A stretch of DNA of 64,000 nucleotides, from assembly GCA_022829145.1 (NCBI GenBank), contig CM040763.1, positions 3,633,842-3,697,841 of the forward strand, given 5' to 3'. This stretch comes from Albula goreensis (taxonomy: Eukaryota; Chordata; Actinopteri; Albuliformes; Albulidae). This document shows positions 49,901 to 62,138 of the stretch, piece after piece; position 1 is the stretch's first letter, and each line of letters begins with the position of its first letter. Under the pieces are notes generated by a model. The model was not told the DNA's origin. It worked only from the letters and a program-made list of their open reading frames with translations, and searched no databases. A program made the position numbers and the translations under genes.

Positions 49901-52772
49901 AGCAAACTTTCCTCTCTCAGATTCATCTTGGGCCTGGTCTATTGTAGTAGGAATGTCCTGACAGTTAGGAACGTTCTCCACATTTTATTTGGCACCATAA
50001 TCTGAAGTACAGTAAAGATACGAGGATGTAATATAAACCCATTAATATACGATTTGTTAATCTGAAAATGTCTCATATAGAACATTAATTAAAAGTGATA
50101 AAACATGCCATTATGTTTTTGCAGGTGTATGAGATCATTGATGAACACTGATATCTGTTACTGACCTCGAGAAGGTGAAAACCCATGAATTGATTGGTTG
50201 TCCAGTCATAGAATTTCAGTCTGTATGGTTTTGGTCTGACGAATTTCACTGGGTTTGCTGAAGATGATCCTCTCTGTATATAAACTTCCATCACATCCAT
50301 GTATAAGGAAAAAAACATTTCTGTTTTGGAATTGCATGTTCATGTTTTGTTTTATTACATTTGTCTGGTAAAACACCTCACACAAGCAGAACTTCCCAGC
50401 CTCTCAACAACAAAGCTTTTTTACACTCATTTGCTTGTAGTTTAGATTGCAAAAAGATGTTTTGCTGTAAAGAAAATAAATATTTATTGCAAGAAGCATG
50501 CACATTTTGCATTGAGTAAAAAAATTACAGACCTTTCCATTGGTTTATCCTCCTACTCATTCTGGATCACAGACCCAAGTTGTTTGTTTCCCCTCTTGGA
50601 TTCTGTTTCTTGTGCAGAATATATAAACAAAGCTACAATCCATATTTAAATATTTATCATCATATGTGATTTCCAAGATTATTAAAATTATATTTATTTA
50701 GCACCTTTTATCTCTTAGTGTTTTATAAGTCTAAGCCCATGGAACGATTGTAAAACAGTCTGTTAGCTTGAATAATTGTCGTGTTCATTGCAGAACTATG
50801 TGATGTCAGTTTCAAATGTTTTAAGTGCAAGAGCAATGTGGCCTCGAGGCCTACATTCCACACTGCAATAATATGAACTTCACCCTGACACAGATGCCAC
50901 ACAAATCTGGGATTTCAAATAGACTGTGCACCAATTATTCAGTACAATATGGTCTATTTCACTATTGCGCTACTGGGTGTCCCATGAACTGTCAAAACAG
51001 AGTCACTTGGTTGTTTGCTTATTTTCCTAACCACTTTTCTGCAATGACATTCCTGGAATTGTATACTCCTTAAAATTTACAACAAGTATAAGAATACAGA
51101 CATAGCCTATATGAAAAAACATGAATGAAGGAGTGGTGTACAGGTGTACTTAGTGATATGACATTGTGTCTAGTGTTCTACAAACAGCAAAGAAACATAT
51201 CTTTATTTATATTAAATGTCATAGCTATATTTAAAACTATAATAGTGGCTATTGTATGTAGAATTAATAAGGGAATCAATGCTTACATTGGGATTTTTAA
51301 GGTGATGGAACTTATAAATCTCTTTGGATTTGACCATGCCACTCAAGATGCTAGTCTCCTGGATTTCCACTAGTATTATGATAAGAGTATAGTTAATTAT
51401 ATCAACCTAGCAACGGCAAACTTCATTTCTGGTTAACGGATCTGTTCCATGGCAACCCTTCATTAGAAAAGAAATCAATCTTGGCCTGAAAAGAGGCCAT
51501 CATATCACTTCCATTTGCCTGCCTCTCCCCTCAGATTCTCACTGGATTGTGTAGCAGGATTCAGGTACATGCATTAACACTGCTATTGAGGCACGTTTGA
51601 GTGACTTGATTGAGCACATTTGTGCCAACATGGGGATAATTTCCAAACCGATTAGACTCCCAACCCCTCTGTATGACAGCTTGGAATCAGCTGCCATCTT
51701 CTTGTTATATTGTTTCAAAAGTGCACCCAATATGAATGTGATATCAGTCACAATCATTTGTAAGTTGTACTGGCAAAAAGACATAATGTGTTCTATTTCA
51801 GAGAAAATAAAAGTTGTCCAAGAAAAGCATGACATTATAGGATGCAAGTCTGAAATAAGTGTAAAGCTGGACAGAGGTAGGTCTTGCAGTGCAAAGACTG
51901 TCTGCCATATTGTAAAAGAGTAAACAGATCAGTCAAGGTATCAAACAACATATTCCAAATGCTTTATGTGTAAGGATACTATTGTTTTTGTTGTATTATG
52001 CTATTCTTTTGAAAACCCACTATTGTTTTAATGGATCCCCAAATGCCACAGTGATGAACTTTTACTGGTAATGGAAAGACTGGTTAGATAAGTTTAACGC
52101 TGGCTATTTTTCGATCAAAGCTGGAAATTTAAGCTAATTAGAATGCTGCTTCTGGGTCCATATTCCATTTGGATGACTGTTGTTTGTGTAACCCTGAGTC
52201 TCGCTCCACTGAGATTCTACTGTATTTCATTCAGATAGAGAGAGAGAGAGAGAGAGAGAATACCAATGTGTTCCAATGTGTTGAGAGAAGAAAGAGGAAG
52301 AAAACAGGCCCTGCCTGTTGAAAGAAAAACAAAAGATAGTTTAGCAATCACTCTTCCTTCATTCTGAGGCGTCTGTGCTTGTGCCACTGAATTCTTATGT
52401 TCAAATGGTTCCATAAATGAAGCCTTCATTCACCTTGCTTTGGAAGAAAGCCTTTGGCCCGACAAAAATATTTAGCCCTGCCAGTCTCAAGATATTGGAT
52501 ATGTCACCCTCCATTGCTTGTGCTCTGGGCTAGTGACAAACTCATTTTACCAATGTTTTCCTTCCTCCTTTTCTTTCCTAAAACACATAATGGATACTGC
52601 AGGCTTTGAGATAGTGGGGATATCTGTGCTCCCATACCCTATATATGCACACACAAACATCAAGTATATAACGTTTGTGCAACAAGTCTGTGTTTTGTAA
52701 AGCCAGTAATTGCTTTGTAGTTTCATGATAAAATGTGATCACCAATGGCATTTGAGTTTGCGTTCATCTGGA
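46920..52772. other. Non-coding intergenic DNA
   Basis: No gene supported. It contains a (TA)n run at 47381-47407, long T runs near 48031-48050 and 49085-49100, and a (GA)n run at 52239-52259. A stretch at about 49420-49650 has a GGTTCTTTGTAGAACC-type partial palindrome that may be a decayed miniature transposon. Confidence 0.4.
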
Positions 52773-52870
52773 TATGAATGAATGAATGAATGAATGAATG
52801 AATGAATGAATGAATGAATCAATGAATGAATCAATGAATGATTGAATGAATCAATCAATCAATCAATCAA
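52773..52870. repeat. (TGAA)n tetranucleotide repeat
   Basis: GAATGAATGAAT units change into CAATCAATCAAT units at the 3' end, so it is an interrupted compound repeat. Confidence 0.93.
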
Positions 52871-54283
52871 TTTATCAGAATTCACCATGTAATGACCTTT
52901 TGCATTTGTCTGTACATGTAGGTATAGATTTCTCTGAAGTATGATTGCTTACAATAAGTATATTTCATATTGCTCAAATCGGATTTTCAAAAATATCAAT
53001 ATTTTGACTTCCAGTTGCATATGATCACTATCTACAGCTACATACTAAAAGCTAATTCAAGCCACCACACAGTAGCAATCCAGGCCATCCAAAAGCAAGA
53101 CAGTAAATAGTTATGAAATCATGCAGAAATTTTGTATGAGATGAAAAGTGACTTCCAGAAAAAAAAAGCAGCAACAGCAACAAAACGCTCATGTGTTTCA
53201 CACAGTCTCCTCAGCTAAAATGTCAGACGGAGCATTGAGAGTGGCAGTTTCGCCTTTACCTTAATCCATTAGACATTCACATAATAGTGCCTTTCTCCCT
53301 CTCATCCACAAGCACTGCTCCATCTGTACAGACCCAGGGGAGAGCTTTGAGTGATAACCCATGATGAATGAGCCATTGTCAGCCGCAGCTTTTCAGCTCC
53401 CGAACCAATATTGAATCGCCCAGGTGATTTCGCCATTATGCAAAGACAGCGTAGCATACCTCGCGGAAATAGCACGTCCGCCGCATGCCTGCAAACCCCC
53501 GAAATTCCATTTGAGCCACAATCTTTTAGATGACCGTCAACTTTTGAAATCAGATGGGATGTAAGAAATGCAGGTGGGCGTGGCTTTCCTGTTTAAGGCG
53601 GTGAACTACATTGATGCAATGCCTATGTCAGGAATAAGCACATACAATCCGTAATATCCCACAAAATATTGTTTACACTGGATAATACCTTAAGAGAGCG
53701 TAAGAGTCTCCCAGCTCATTCCTAATCAGTGGGGGCACTTAGACTGTGTTTCCAATTCATACCCTGCCAGAGACAGACATTGAATTATTCAGTTCATCAT
53801 TTCCCAGCAGAATACAATGATTATGGTGATGTCTATTGCAGACCTGTGTTTAGGAAATATATTGGGTTGAAGAGATCATACAGAACTTTGATCATAATAT
53901 TTATAAATTGACATTTATGATCTGAAATATGATTCTGGTTAAATTATGGAACAAGTCACATATTGGTGTATACTGTTTGTGGACTCAATACCAAAACTCA
54001 CTTTGGACCAGGAAAAAATATTTATGTGGATATAATTGCATAGCCACTTGAACTTAAACCTCGCTAACATGCTTCTACCCACACATCTTCTACATAAGAC
54101 TATTCTGTGAATTATTTAATACATATGTATTAAATATATATGTATTTAATACATTTATGTATTTTTTGCTCATTTGTGGGGAGTAACATATTGGAGTAAT
54201 TGCAATATTTCCTTTCATACTTTTCTTGGTACACACAAAATCATAAAACCCAGTACCACTTGCAGAAGAACTACTTGGAAATA
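52871..54283. other. Non-coding intergenic DNA
   Basis: No gene supported. It contains the block at 53200-53720 and an AT-rich palindromic patch at about 54115-54165 (TACATATGTATTAAATATAT type). Confidence 0.4.
53200..53720. other. Candidate conserved non-coding element
   Basis: About 520 bases with balanced composition, no repeats, and motifs such as ATTATGCAAAG and CAATATTGAATCG. The texture is like vertebrate developmental enhancers. Inference only. Confidence 0.35.
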
Positions 54284-54596
54284 CAGTCTTGCGTTGCTTA
54301 ATGTCCATGACACGTTCTGTGAAATAGGACGTAATGTGATTTGGAAGTTGTGCGAACACCACATTATCAAAGCTATAAGGGATATTGTAGCGTACCTGTA
54401 TTGGCTAAATAGCCAAGATACTGTACACATACAGTCCTGTATTTCAGCTAATGTATCTGGCAAGGTAATATATGGGTTAAATCGGTTACGTCCGCTACAT
54501 CCCATTCTCTGATTGGGATTTCTGAACTCTGTTATAACCCTATGGGACCATGGACGTATATGCAGCCGGACGTTGCCCAAACGGACGTTATGACTG
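54284..54596. mobile_element. Miniature DNA transposon with TA target duplication
   Basis: It begins CAGTCTTGCGTTGCTTAATG and ends GGACGTTATGACTG; the outer bases are inverted repeats and the flanks are TA on both sides (54282-54283 and 54597-54598), as in Tc1/mariner-type insertions. The inner sequence (GTGCGAACACCACA, CCCTATGGGACCATGGACGT) is reminiscent of an old non-autonomous family I recall from mammalian genomes; I cannot name it. 313 bases, old. Confidence 0.65.
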
Positions 54597-57500
54597 TATA
54601 GCCATTCTGTTAGAAGTGGCTTTATATTGATTTTACCATTTTTGAGAAACTGTAAAGAAGTTAGTTTAAAGAATATGAAAAAAAAGCTTCATGTTCCTCT
54701 GCTGCTCAGTTATAAAATGAGTCAAAAATAAATAAATAAGTTCAGCCTATGTGGTTAGAAACTAAAAAATGAGATCTACATATCTCTTCCCCAAACTTCT
54801 TTAGAGTTAGTAGTTAAAACCAGTGGCAGTATTGCAGCTCTTTTTCGTCATGTTTCAATCATATACGCTCAGTTCCCTCTGTTATATTATGATGTATTAT
54901 CTTCTAATTCATTCTTTTCTAATACATAAATGTATTTTAAATTGATTTAATTAAAATATGTAAATCATTTAACCAACAATATTTATGCACAGAAATAATC
55001 ATTTAATAAAATATACATTAAAATAAAAACTTGTGTGCATGTTTTCAGTTTCCCATAGCATCATATAGTGGAGTACAACAGACAGTAGCGTGCGCTCTAT
55101 CATTCCAAAATTATTCAGTCACAAGGCATGCGTATGTTTCTGGCATTATTTACACACAACGCACAAGGTAGAGAATCAAGTCTAATATGATGTTATTGTA
55201 AAGGAAGGCCACTTTCAGCCGCTGAATTTGACAGGAACCTCTCTTTCATCAATCCGGCCTTCCTCACATCATGCTTTTAACCTCACGACGATTACACTTC
55301 AGAAAGCAGAATCCTGCAGTCTCCAAAAAGAGCTGTCTAAAGGTCACGAGATCACCTACAATATTTATGTCCTGGATGCCACTCGTAAAACACATTGACA
55401 ATTATTCGTACAGGCATCTGAGTAGGCAATATGGATGGACATGAATACAATGGAACCATCAATTATTTATCAGGCCTCTTTATTCTTATCACGTTTAGCA
55501 GAGTGAATCTTCATAATGTTGAAGTGTAAGCTGTGCGCTGGCACTCGCAGCCACGGAGGTGAGGCTGATGGCGTTTTATGTGCATGAGGTGAATCTGGGA
55601 ACGGCTCAGAAGGGTGGATGCTGGAGCAGGCAGTGTGTCCGTTTATAATTAATACCTGCTAGGCCTCAGGCGCAGCCTGAGAAATCAACAACCTTTACAT
55701 CCTGTGGTTTCCTTTGCCTTCTGAAAATGATAAATAAACAAATAAATAAATAAACAACAAACAAACATGTTTTGGTTGGTTTCTGAGGAGCATCCATAGG
55801 TCTTTTCACAGAGTGTGAGAAAGAAAAGCAAACTCAGGAGAAAATGTGAAATATGGATTATTCTTAAATATGCATAACTGCATCCTGCAGTTATTAATAT
55901 TCTAAATTGCTGTATTATAAATTCTACATTTATTAATACATATAAAATGTATATATTAGATATTATATTTGGTACCCAAAGATCTGTACACAAAATTTCT
56001 ATCAATGCAGTAGCTGAGTTAACTTAACACAACCTGAACTGTCCTGAGGTCACACGGTTTGCCTAGACGTTTGGGTCACAGTTTCGGTAACAACTACTTA
56101 AGGGTTAAACATCACAAGTCATTACTGGTTGCGGCGTACCTCTGAGTGGGAATTCGTTCATTTCCGCAAATTCTGCTGTCTTGAGTCCCATTCGCAGTGT
56201 AGACAACGTCTGGGGTGGAACTGTGTTTCCTTGCGGGAGAGATTTCCCGCGGAAAATGTTTTTCCAATTAGCAATTTCCTTGGCAGCTGCAGCTTCAGAC
56301 AGCAATGTTTGGTGCAGTAATTTCAACCAGTTATACAGAGCATTTAGACCGACTATTTCTGAGACATTCCCAGACTCAAGAGCCAAGACTGATTTATTTT
56401 GTGTGTCATAAACCCTGTTATAACGCGTAATAACACCTGTAATTGTACAGTGCACTCTCACATAACAGTACAGTGTTTATTACATATGGGCTTATCAGGA
56501 ACAGCAAAAAGTGCACATATAATTGACAGATGTGTCATCAATGCCAGCATTCTCCCATTGGATCATATTCTCATTAATCCTTGAGGCACTAGAGCTTAGA
56601 TTTTAGCCAGTATCAAAAAATGAAAATGGAATATAAGTGGTATGTGATTAGCATGAATAAAGTTGTTGAAGAGTCTGCTGTAGACAGGTGCCCTCGCCAG
56701 ACCCTGAAACTGTGAAGTTTGAACCAAATTTCCCTTCTACAAGAAATTAGCAGTAATGCCCAAGCTGTCATAAAATGTTTATGCATTGCAAGTTATTGCC
56801 TGGCTTGAAGATAAATTTCCTTTCTGATTAGTATTCACACATAACTGTAATTAAATGTACATTGCTTTAGTGTAATGTTAAAGTATATACATTTAGACAC
56901 CATATTTAGGTCTGGACGTGCTTGGTTTATTTGGTTATTACTTAGAAAATATACAGGAGAGGTAGCAAGGATTTTGATTGTTTAAGTTTTTAAGTAATAT
57001 AAAAAATTTGGAACCTCAAACTCATAAAATACAATTTCTTGTTTCCAACCTGAAATGATCAGAAAAATACAATATTGATGCAGGGACTATTGTGAAGCAT
57101 TGACGCTTGATAGTGTGTCTCAGTAAAATATAAATGTGAGCAAAAAAAAAAAAAAAAAGTCAGACTTCTTTTTTATTCTGTTTTATTCTTCTGGTTTCAC
57201 TGGAAATTTGTGGTTTGTTTGGTGTTGTTGTCATATTTTACCATTTCTTAAAATCAGATTTAATCAAAAGGACCAAGTCTGTTTGAGGACATTGGTAGGT
57301 CAGTCAAAATAGACAAAATAGATGTTGAAAGAAAATGATGTTGTAATGTAAAGTCTGTCTGAATAAAGAAGTGTGCATCGCTAGTACACACATTCTACTT
57401 GCACAGCAGGATAATTTTATGTTTCATGCGACAGAAGAATTCTTAAGCCAGAATAAACCACAGCACAATAATGGACACACGCTCCAAGAACTTGAGCGAT

Positions 57501-59083
57501 GGAGGTTGTGTACAAAATAAACCATGCAAAACATAAATCAGTTATGCTCACTATCCCTCTCAGTGTATCTCTCCTCAAAGACACATAGCTGTTTGACCCT
57601 TTATATGTGGTCTCTCTTTTTATAACCAACTCTCCACAGCAAGGGCTATGAGGCACCACGTCAAGGACGAAGATGCAACCGAGTCACAAAAAATGACAAA
57701 GGGGGTATAGCCGCTCTTTCACCACTGCGCCACCATGTCAATCACCTACACCTTCCAGATGCTTCTCTTCAGCTTGAGCTCTACCCAGTTTGTGAGTAAA
57801 TGCTTTATCGCACAGCCAGTATTCAGTTTGATGGAAGCATTGTGGCTGACAATTGAAGTACAATTTGCTGGGACCGCTTGCAATTATAGTTATTCAGGGT
57901 CACTTGGATATTTTTCTTTTTCATCACACAGCTGAAGCTTTCATATCTTTCTGTGAGATGGAATATGGCATTGTCCCCAAGAGAATAAAAAGTATGAAAT
58001 GTCAGTTTAGAATAAGCTGAAAAAAGTAAGGCTAATAACACAGTATTCCTGAGATATAGGGAAAAAGAAGGAAAGGGAGAAGGCGTTCCGACGTCAACAA
58101 AGAGCCACAGAGGTATTTTTTGAAAGCAAGGAATGCCAGCACGGATCAGAAAAAGCATTTCACTATTCACGATTTGCCCCACAATGCACTCTGCTTCTCT
58201 CCCATCTGCCACTGCAATATGCATTTCCCCTGGTGGTGTGACAATCTTTGTGTGAAGGTTTATATCCCGGCCCGCGGAGCCGGAGACCAAACATCATTAC
58301 ACAGTAAAACATCCCCAAAACCATGCACAGGGGTTAATGAAGCCGCCATCCCATCGCAACAGTGGCCTCCTTTATAGCCAAAAATTAATTACTTGTGACA
58401 AATACAACACTGGTTAGATGCACTGATATTTCTGCCATGTAGCCTGGAAACAAAAACATTTTCAGAGGTAATAATACTGGCCATAAATTCCTAATCAATG
58501 CATTTCTCTCTACTGCAGTTCATACGTAATAAAGAAACCGAAGTTCACTGAGGTGAGCCCCAGCGCCTCCCTCGATCTCTAATACAGCGTACGGCTTCAG
58601 CCGTTTCTCCGGTTCCTAAAGAACGGCCCATCAGCAGTCTTTTTTATTTATTAAAAGAGCAGACTTTGAGCAAGTCGATATCCGCTCCCGTATTCACGGC
58701 ATGAACAGAGACCTTGTATGGCTAAGGGCTTCGGCTCTTTCCTGGCCCGCAACCGAATTGTACGCATGGTAATGAAATAATTCACAGTCTCCCATGGAAG
58801 TGTTTCACATGATTAAAATGACAAAATTTAACACCTCCAGTTAGCAGCACACTGACCCCAGTAATCACCCGAGTAAAACTCATTTCCCTATTTTGATTCA
58901 AGCACTTAATGAGCTGCAATATGTCCTTGTGTCCGTACTGCACATGTGTGAACAGCCTGAGAGCAGACTCTGAATGATGCTGCTGAGAAGCAGTTAAGAC
59001 TGAGAGATAATGATGTACACTATGTACAGGATGCTATACAGTAAGTTATTGAAATTAATATCATTCCTCTCTGTCTTATACAT

Positions 59084-59086
<3 letters not shown>
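54597..59086. other. Non-coding intergenic DNA, candidate regulatory blocks
   Basis: No gene supported. Candidate conserved non-coding blocks at about 55190-55690, 58080-58380 and 58520-58930. An (AATA/AACA)n patch lies at 55728-55768 and an A run at 57141-57158. Confidence 0.35.
56105..56461 (-). other. Unrecognised 118-codon open frame
   Basis: A minus-strand frame with rather protein-like composition (helical stretch ALYNWLKLLHQTLLSEAAAA followed by KEIANWKNIF). No family recognised, no splice support noted, and shorter frames overlap on the other strand. It could be a chance frame, an exon of an unknown gene or a decayed repeat. Confidence 0.2.
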
Positions 59087-59123
<37 letters not shown>

Positions 59124-59124
59124 G
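59087..59124. repeat. (ATT)n trinucleotide repeat
   Basis: About 12 ATT units. Poly-Asn frames here are artefacts. Confidence 0.95.
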
Positions 59125-60704
59125 GACCAGTTAGGAAAGGAACATTTAAACACTGAAATATTCTATTTTCGGCTTTGAATGAAGAGGTGTTGTCTCTAAG
59201 CTTGCCATAGAAAGATTTCTGCATGTTGACTGTCTGGAGTCAAAAGCATGTACTGATAAGCAACTCTCTGTTTCCCTTGTTTTTATTTCTGACTACCTGT
59301 TTTGTATTTTCAAATCTTAACACAACGTTTATGATTTGTGAGTTTTCAGAAAACCAAAATGTGTGCTGCATAAGACAATGTTAAGCAGATGCGGTATTAC
59401 TTACATGCTCATGTGAATGACTGTATCAGTATCAGTGAAATGAAAGTGTCCAGTAAAACTGCAATGTTTGAAGAAAATAACTCATCCAGCATTGAGTATG
59501 CCCCCTCCTTTTCTATTTGTTTAATGTTCCTCTGTTTTTGTGTGCTCTGTCTTGTTCCTGTTGTGCCCAGAACAACAGGTCTGCCTTAAAGAGCAGCCAG
59601 GGCCTTGGCAGCGTAAGAAAGAGCAGAACAATGGGGCGGACATCTGCAGTAAGAGATACACATTGTGGGTATTCCCAGTATGGACAAATGAGACAAATTC
59701 AAAAAAATGCAGTCTACAAAAGGTTGCATGAAGTAAGCTCTGGCTCCTGGTGTGGTGGCGGTGGTGGTGGTGGGGAGGGGGTGGGCGTTCCACGGTCCGG
59801 ATTCGTTTCTGGCCGTGCCAATGCCAACTGGTGCCAGAAGCACTGCAGGGCAGCACATAGCTGGCCGCAGCTGGCCGAGGGAGGCCAGGGGTCCATCGCA
59901 TGAGTGGTCTTATTAACATTGTGAAATAGCGTCTCCTCTGGTCAACAGAGACCCCACAGCTTGCCCACACCAGCCAACTGTGAGGGAGCAATGAGGTTTC
60001 AAGTAGGTCCTAATAGTGGGTGGAGCTGCAAAGAGCTGTCAATCACTACCTTCATTGGTCCAATCAAAAGTGTTTTCATTGTATGGGAAAGCACACTGAT
60101 TGGTTCAGCTTTGCCAGGTACCAGGAGCATGTGACTGCTTCTTCAGTTTTTGAGGTGATGAAATCTCATTCTTCTAGCCATGCAGAATGTGACAGTCCTC
60201 CAGTGGAATTATTTTGCAGATTTGCTCAGGAAAATAAGGCTTTAAGATGATACATTTTGGATGACTCACACAAGCCTACCCAAACTGACGTAAGATGTTG
60301 TAGCAGTGAAATGGCCTACCACTATAGTCTGGCATTCCAAATTGGGGAATGCAGAAAAAAAAGAGGATTAAAAATTCTTTTAAATAGGAGATGAATTTGG
60401 AGGAGACTTGAATTTAAACCAAATATTAACATAAATCCTTGGGCAGAGATTACTAGGGGCTAGATCCTCCCCCACCAACCTGATTCTGTTTCATAAGTCT
60501 TGCCAGGGAAAGGAGAGGAGGGGGGATTGTGCTCTTTTGCTGTGCATGGAAGAACACACAAGGATGGTTTGGGAAAACACTGCCCTATATAATATTTTGA
60601 TCAATTAAGTAGTCACATGAATGGAAAAGAAAATGTGGAAAAGCAGAACCCACAATCCATCTGGACATCATCTCTTCATGTTGAGGAACATATTTATTTA
60701 CATT
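59125..60704. other. Non-coding intergenic DNA
   Basis: No gene supported. A G-rich GGT/GGGG stretch lies at 59752-59788. Overlapping frames on both strands at 59510-59990 show no domain. Confidence 0.4.
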
Positions 60705-60762
60705 ACATTACATTACAGGCATTTAGCATCTGCTGTTATCCAGTAGAACTTATAAATTGCAT
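60701..60762 (-). mobile_element. SINE 3' tail remnant (reverse orientation)
   Basis: CATTACATTACATTACAGGC followed by ATTTAGCATCTGCTGTTATC closely resembles the complement of the common fish SINE tail (GATAAGAGCGTCTGCTAAATGCC). Only the tail is recognisable. Confidence 0.7.
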
Positions 60763-61423
60763 GAATAAAGTGCATTTAATATGTGTATTTTTTATATGTA
60801 TTCTTTTTTATTGTAAGGAAATGTGAGCAAAAAACATTGTCTTAAAAATATAACACTCAAGATGAGGCACATTGCTATTTTGCTAATCCAGTGGCCCTGA
60901 AACTGCAATTATATCTCAGTTTAAAAAAAGAGGAACGAAACATTGTCATAGGCCTGAGTGTCCGTGCATCCATCAACACAATTTCTCGAAAGCAAGGAGA
61001 AACGCTCATGTCTTGAGTGAAATTATATTCTTGACATGATTGATAGATTTCAAAATGTGATGTTATGGAGAAACTCTAAAACTCGCCACCTTAAATTCAG
61101 AATTTCGGAAGGAAAAAAACAGGAAGCTGAGGTGGCAATCTAACAAGCCTCAGCTTCAGCTGTCACAACCTGTCAGACTGGGCTGTGAATTATAGCTGCG
61201 GTGAAACAATTAAAGAGCAATCAATTGCCTCTAATGGGCAGATTTGTCTGAGGGATGAGAAAATACAGACTAGCCCAACACAGCGCTGGGTTTAATGGCT
61301 GCCTGCTCATAATGAAATCAGCCCATTACTCCCTGCACTTAGAAACAAAACTCTGTATGTTATTGCTGTTTACTATTAGACAATAGGACAGCCAAACTGA
61401 ACAAGTGTCTGTTTAAAAGTGAA

Positions 61424-61433
61424 TACACACACA

Positions 61434-61467
<34 letters not shown>
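61424..61467. repeat. (CA)n microsatellite, interrupted
   Basis: About 21 CA units with one TA interruption. Confidence 0.95.
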
Positions 61468-62062
61468 AATGTAAAAAATATATTTCTTTCCATCTTCCCT
61501 CTTAATATTTACATATTTAGCTATTGTGCTTGTAAAGTTCCTGGGCAAATGTTACTTTTCCATGTAATTCTGTGAAACTCCTTGAGTAAAATCAGAAATT
61601 AAGCTGGCTGGAGTTTTTCTGTATATTTAGAAGTTCCATGTGCTCCAGGAGATGTTGTACTTCTCAACAAGCCTTGGGTCTGACAGTATGTTTGTCCCAG
61701 TGGCTGTGTTTTTTTCCATACCTTTCAATATCTCCTAAGGTGCTATTTTAAAATTTGTAAATGTTTTTGTTTCACTGAGAACATAAAGTCTAAACTGCCC
61801 TTTGACAACCAATACAACTTTTGTCACAGAAAAATTGACAATAGATTTTAATAAAAAAAAAAACCTCTTCATTTCTCAAGATGAGGTGAGAATACGCTGT
61901 CCACGGACATTTCCTGATTTGGCAGGGTGAGGAATCTTTGCTCAAGCAGTTAATTCCCAGAGCCTTTTCACTGGCACGATCTAACAAAGCGCTCTCCTGC
62001 CCACATCCAGGTATGATTATGACGCTCTGCGGACTGTCTGCACCCCTCTGCTCAGCTCAGTA

Positions 62063-62063
<1 letters not shown>

Positions 62064-62137
<74 letters not shown>
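62064..62137. repeat. (CA)n microsatellite
   Basis: About 37 CA units. Confidence 0.97.

Positions 62138-62138
<1 letters not shown>

Noticed and set aside
54174-54580. Frames of 112 and 121 codons on opposite strands
   Set aside because: They lie over the TA-flanked miniature element.
59510-59990. Cluster of overlapping frames on both strands near a G-rich run
   Set aside because: Several frames of similar length on both strands with no domain and no splice chain; GC-rich stretch with few chance stops.
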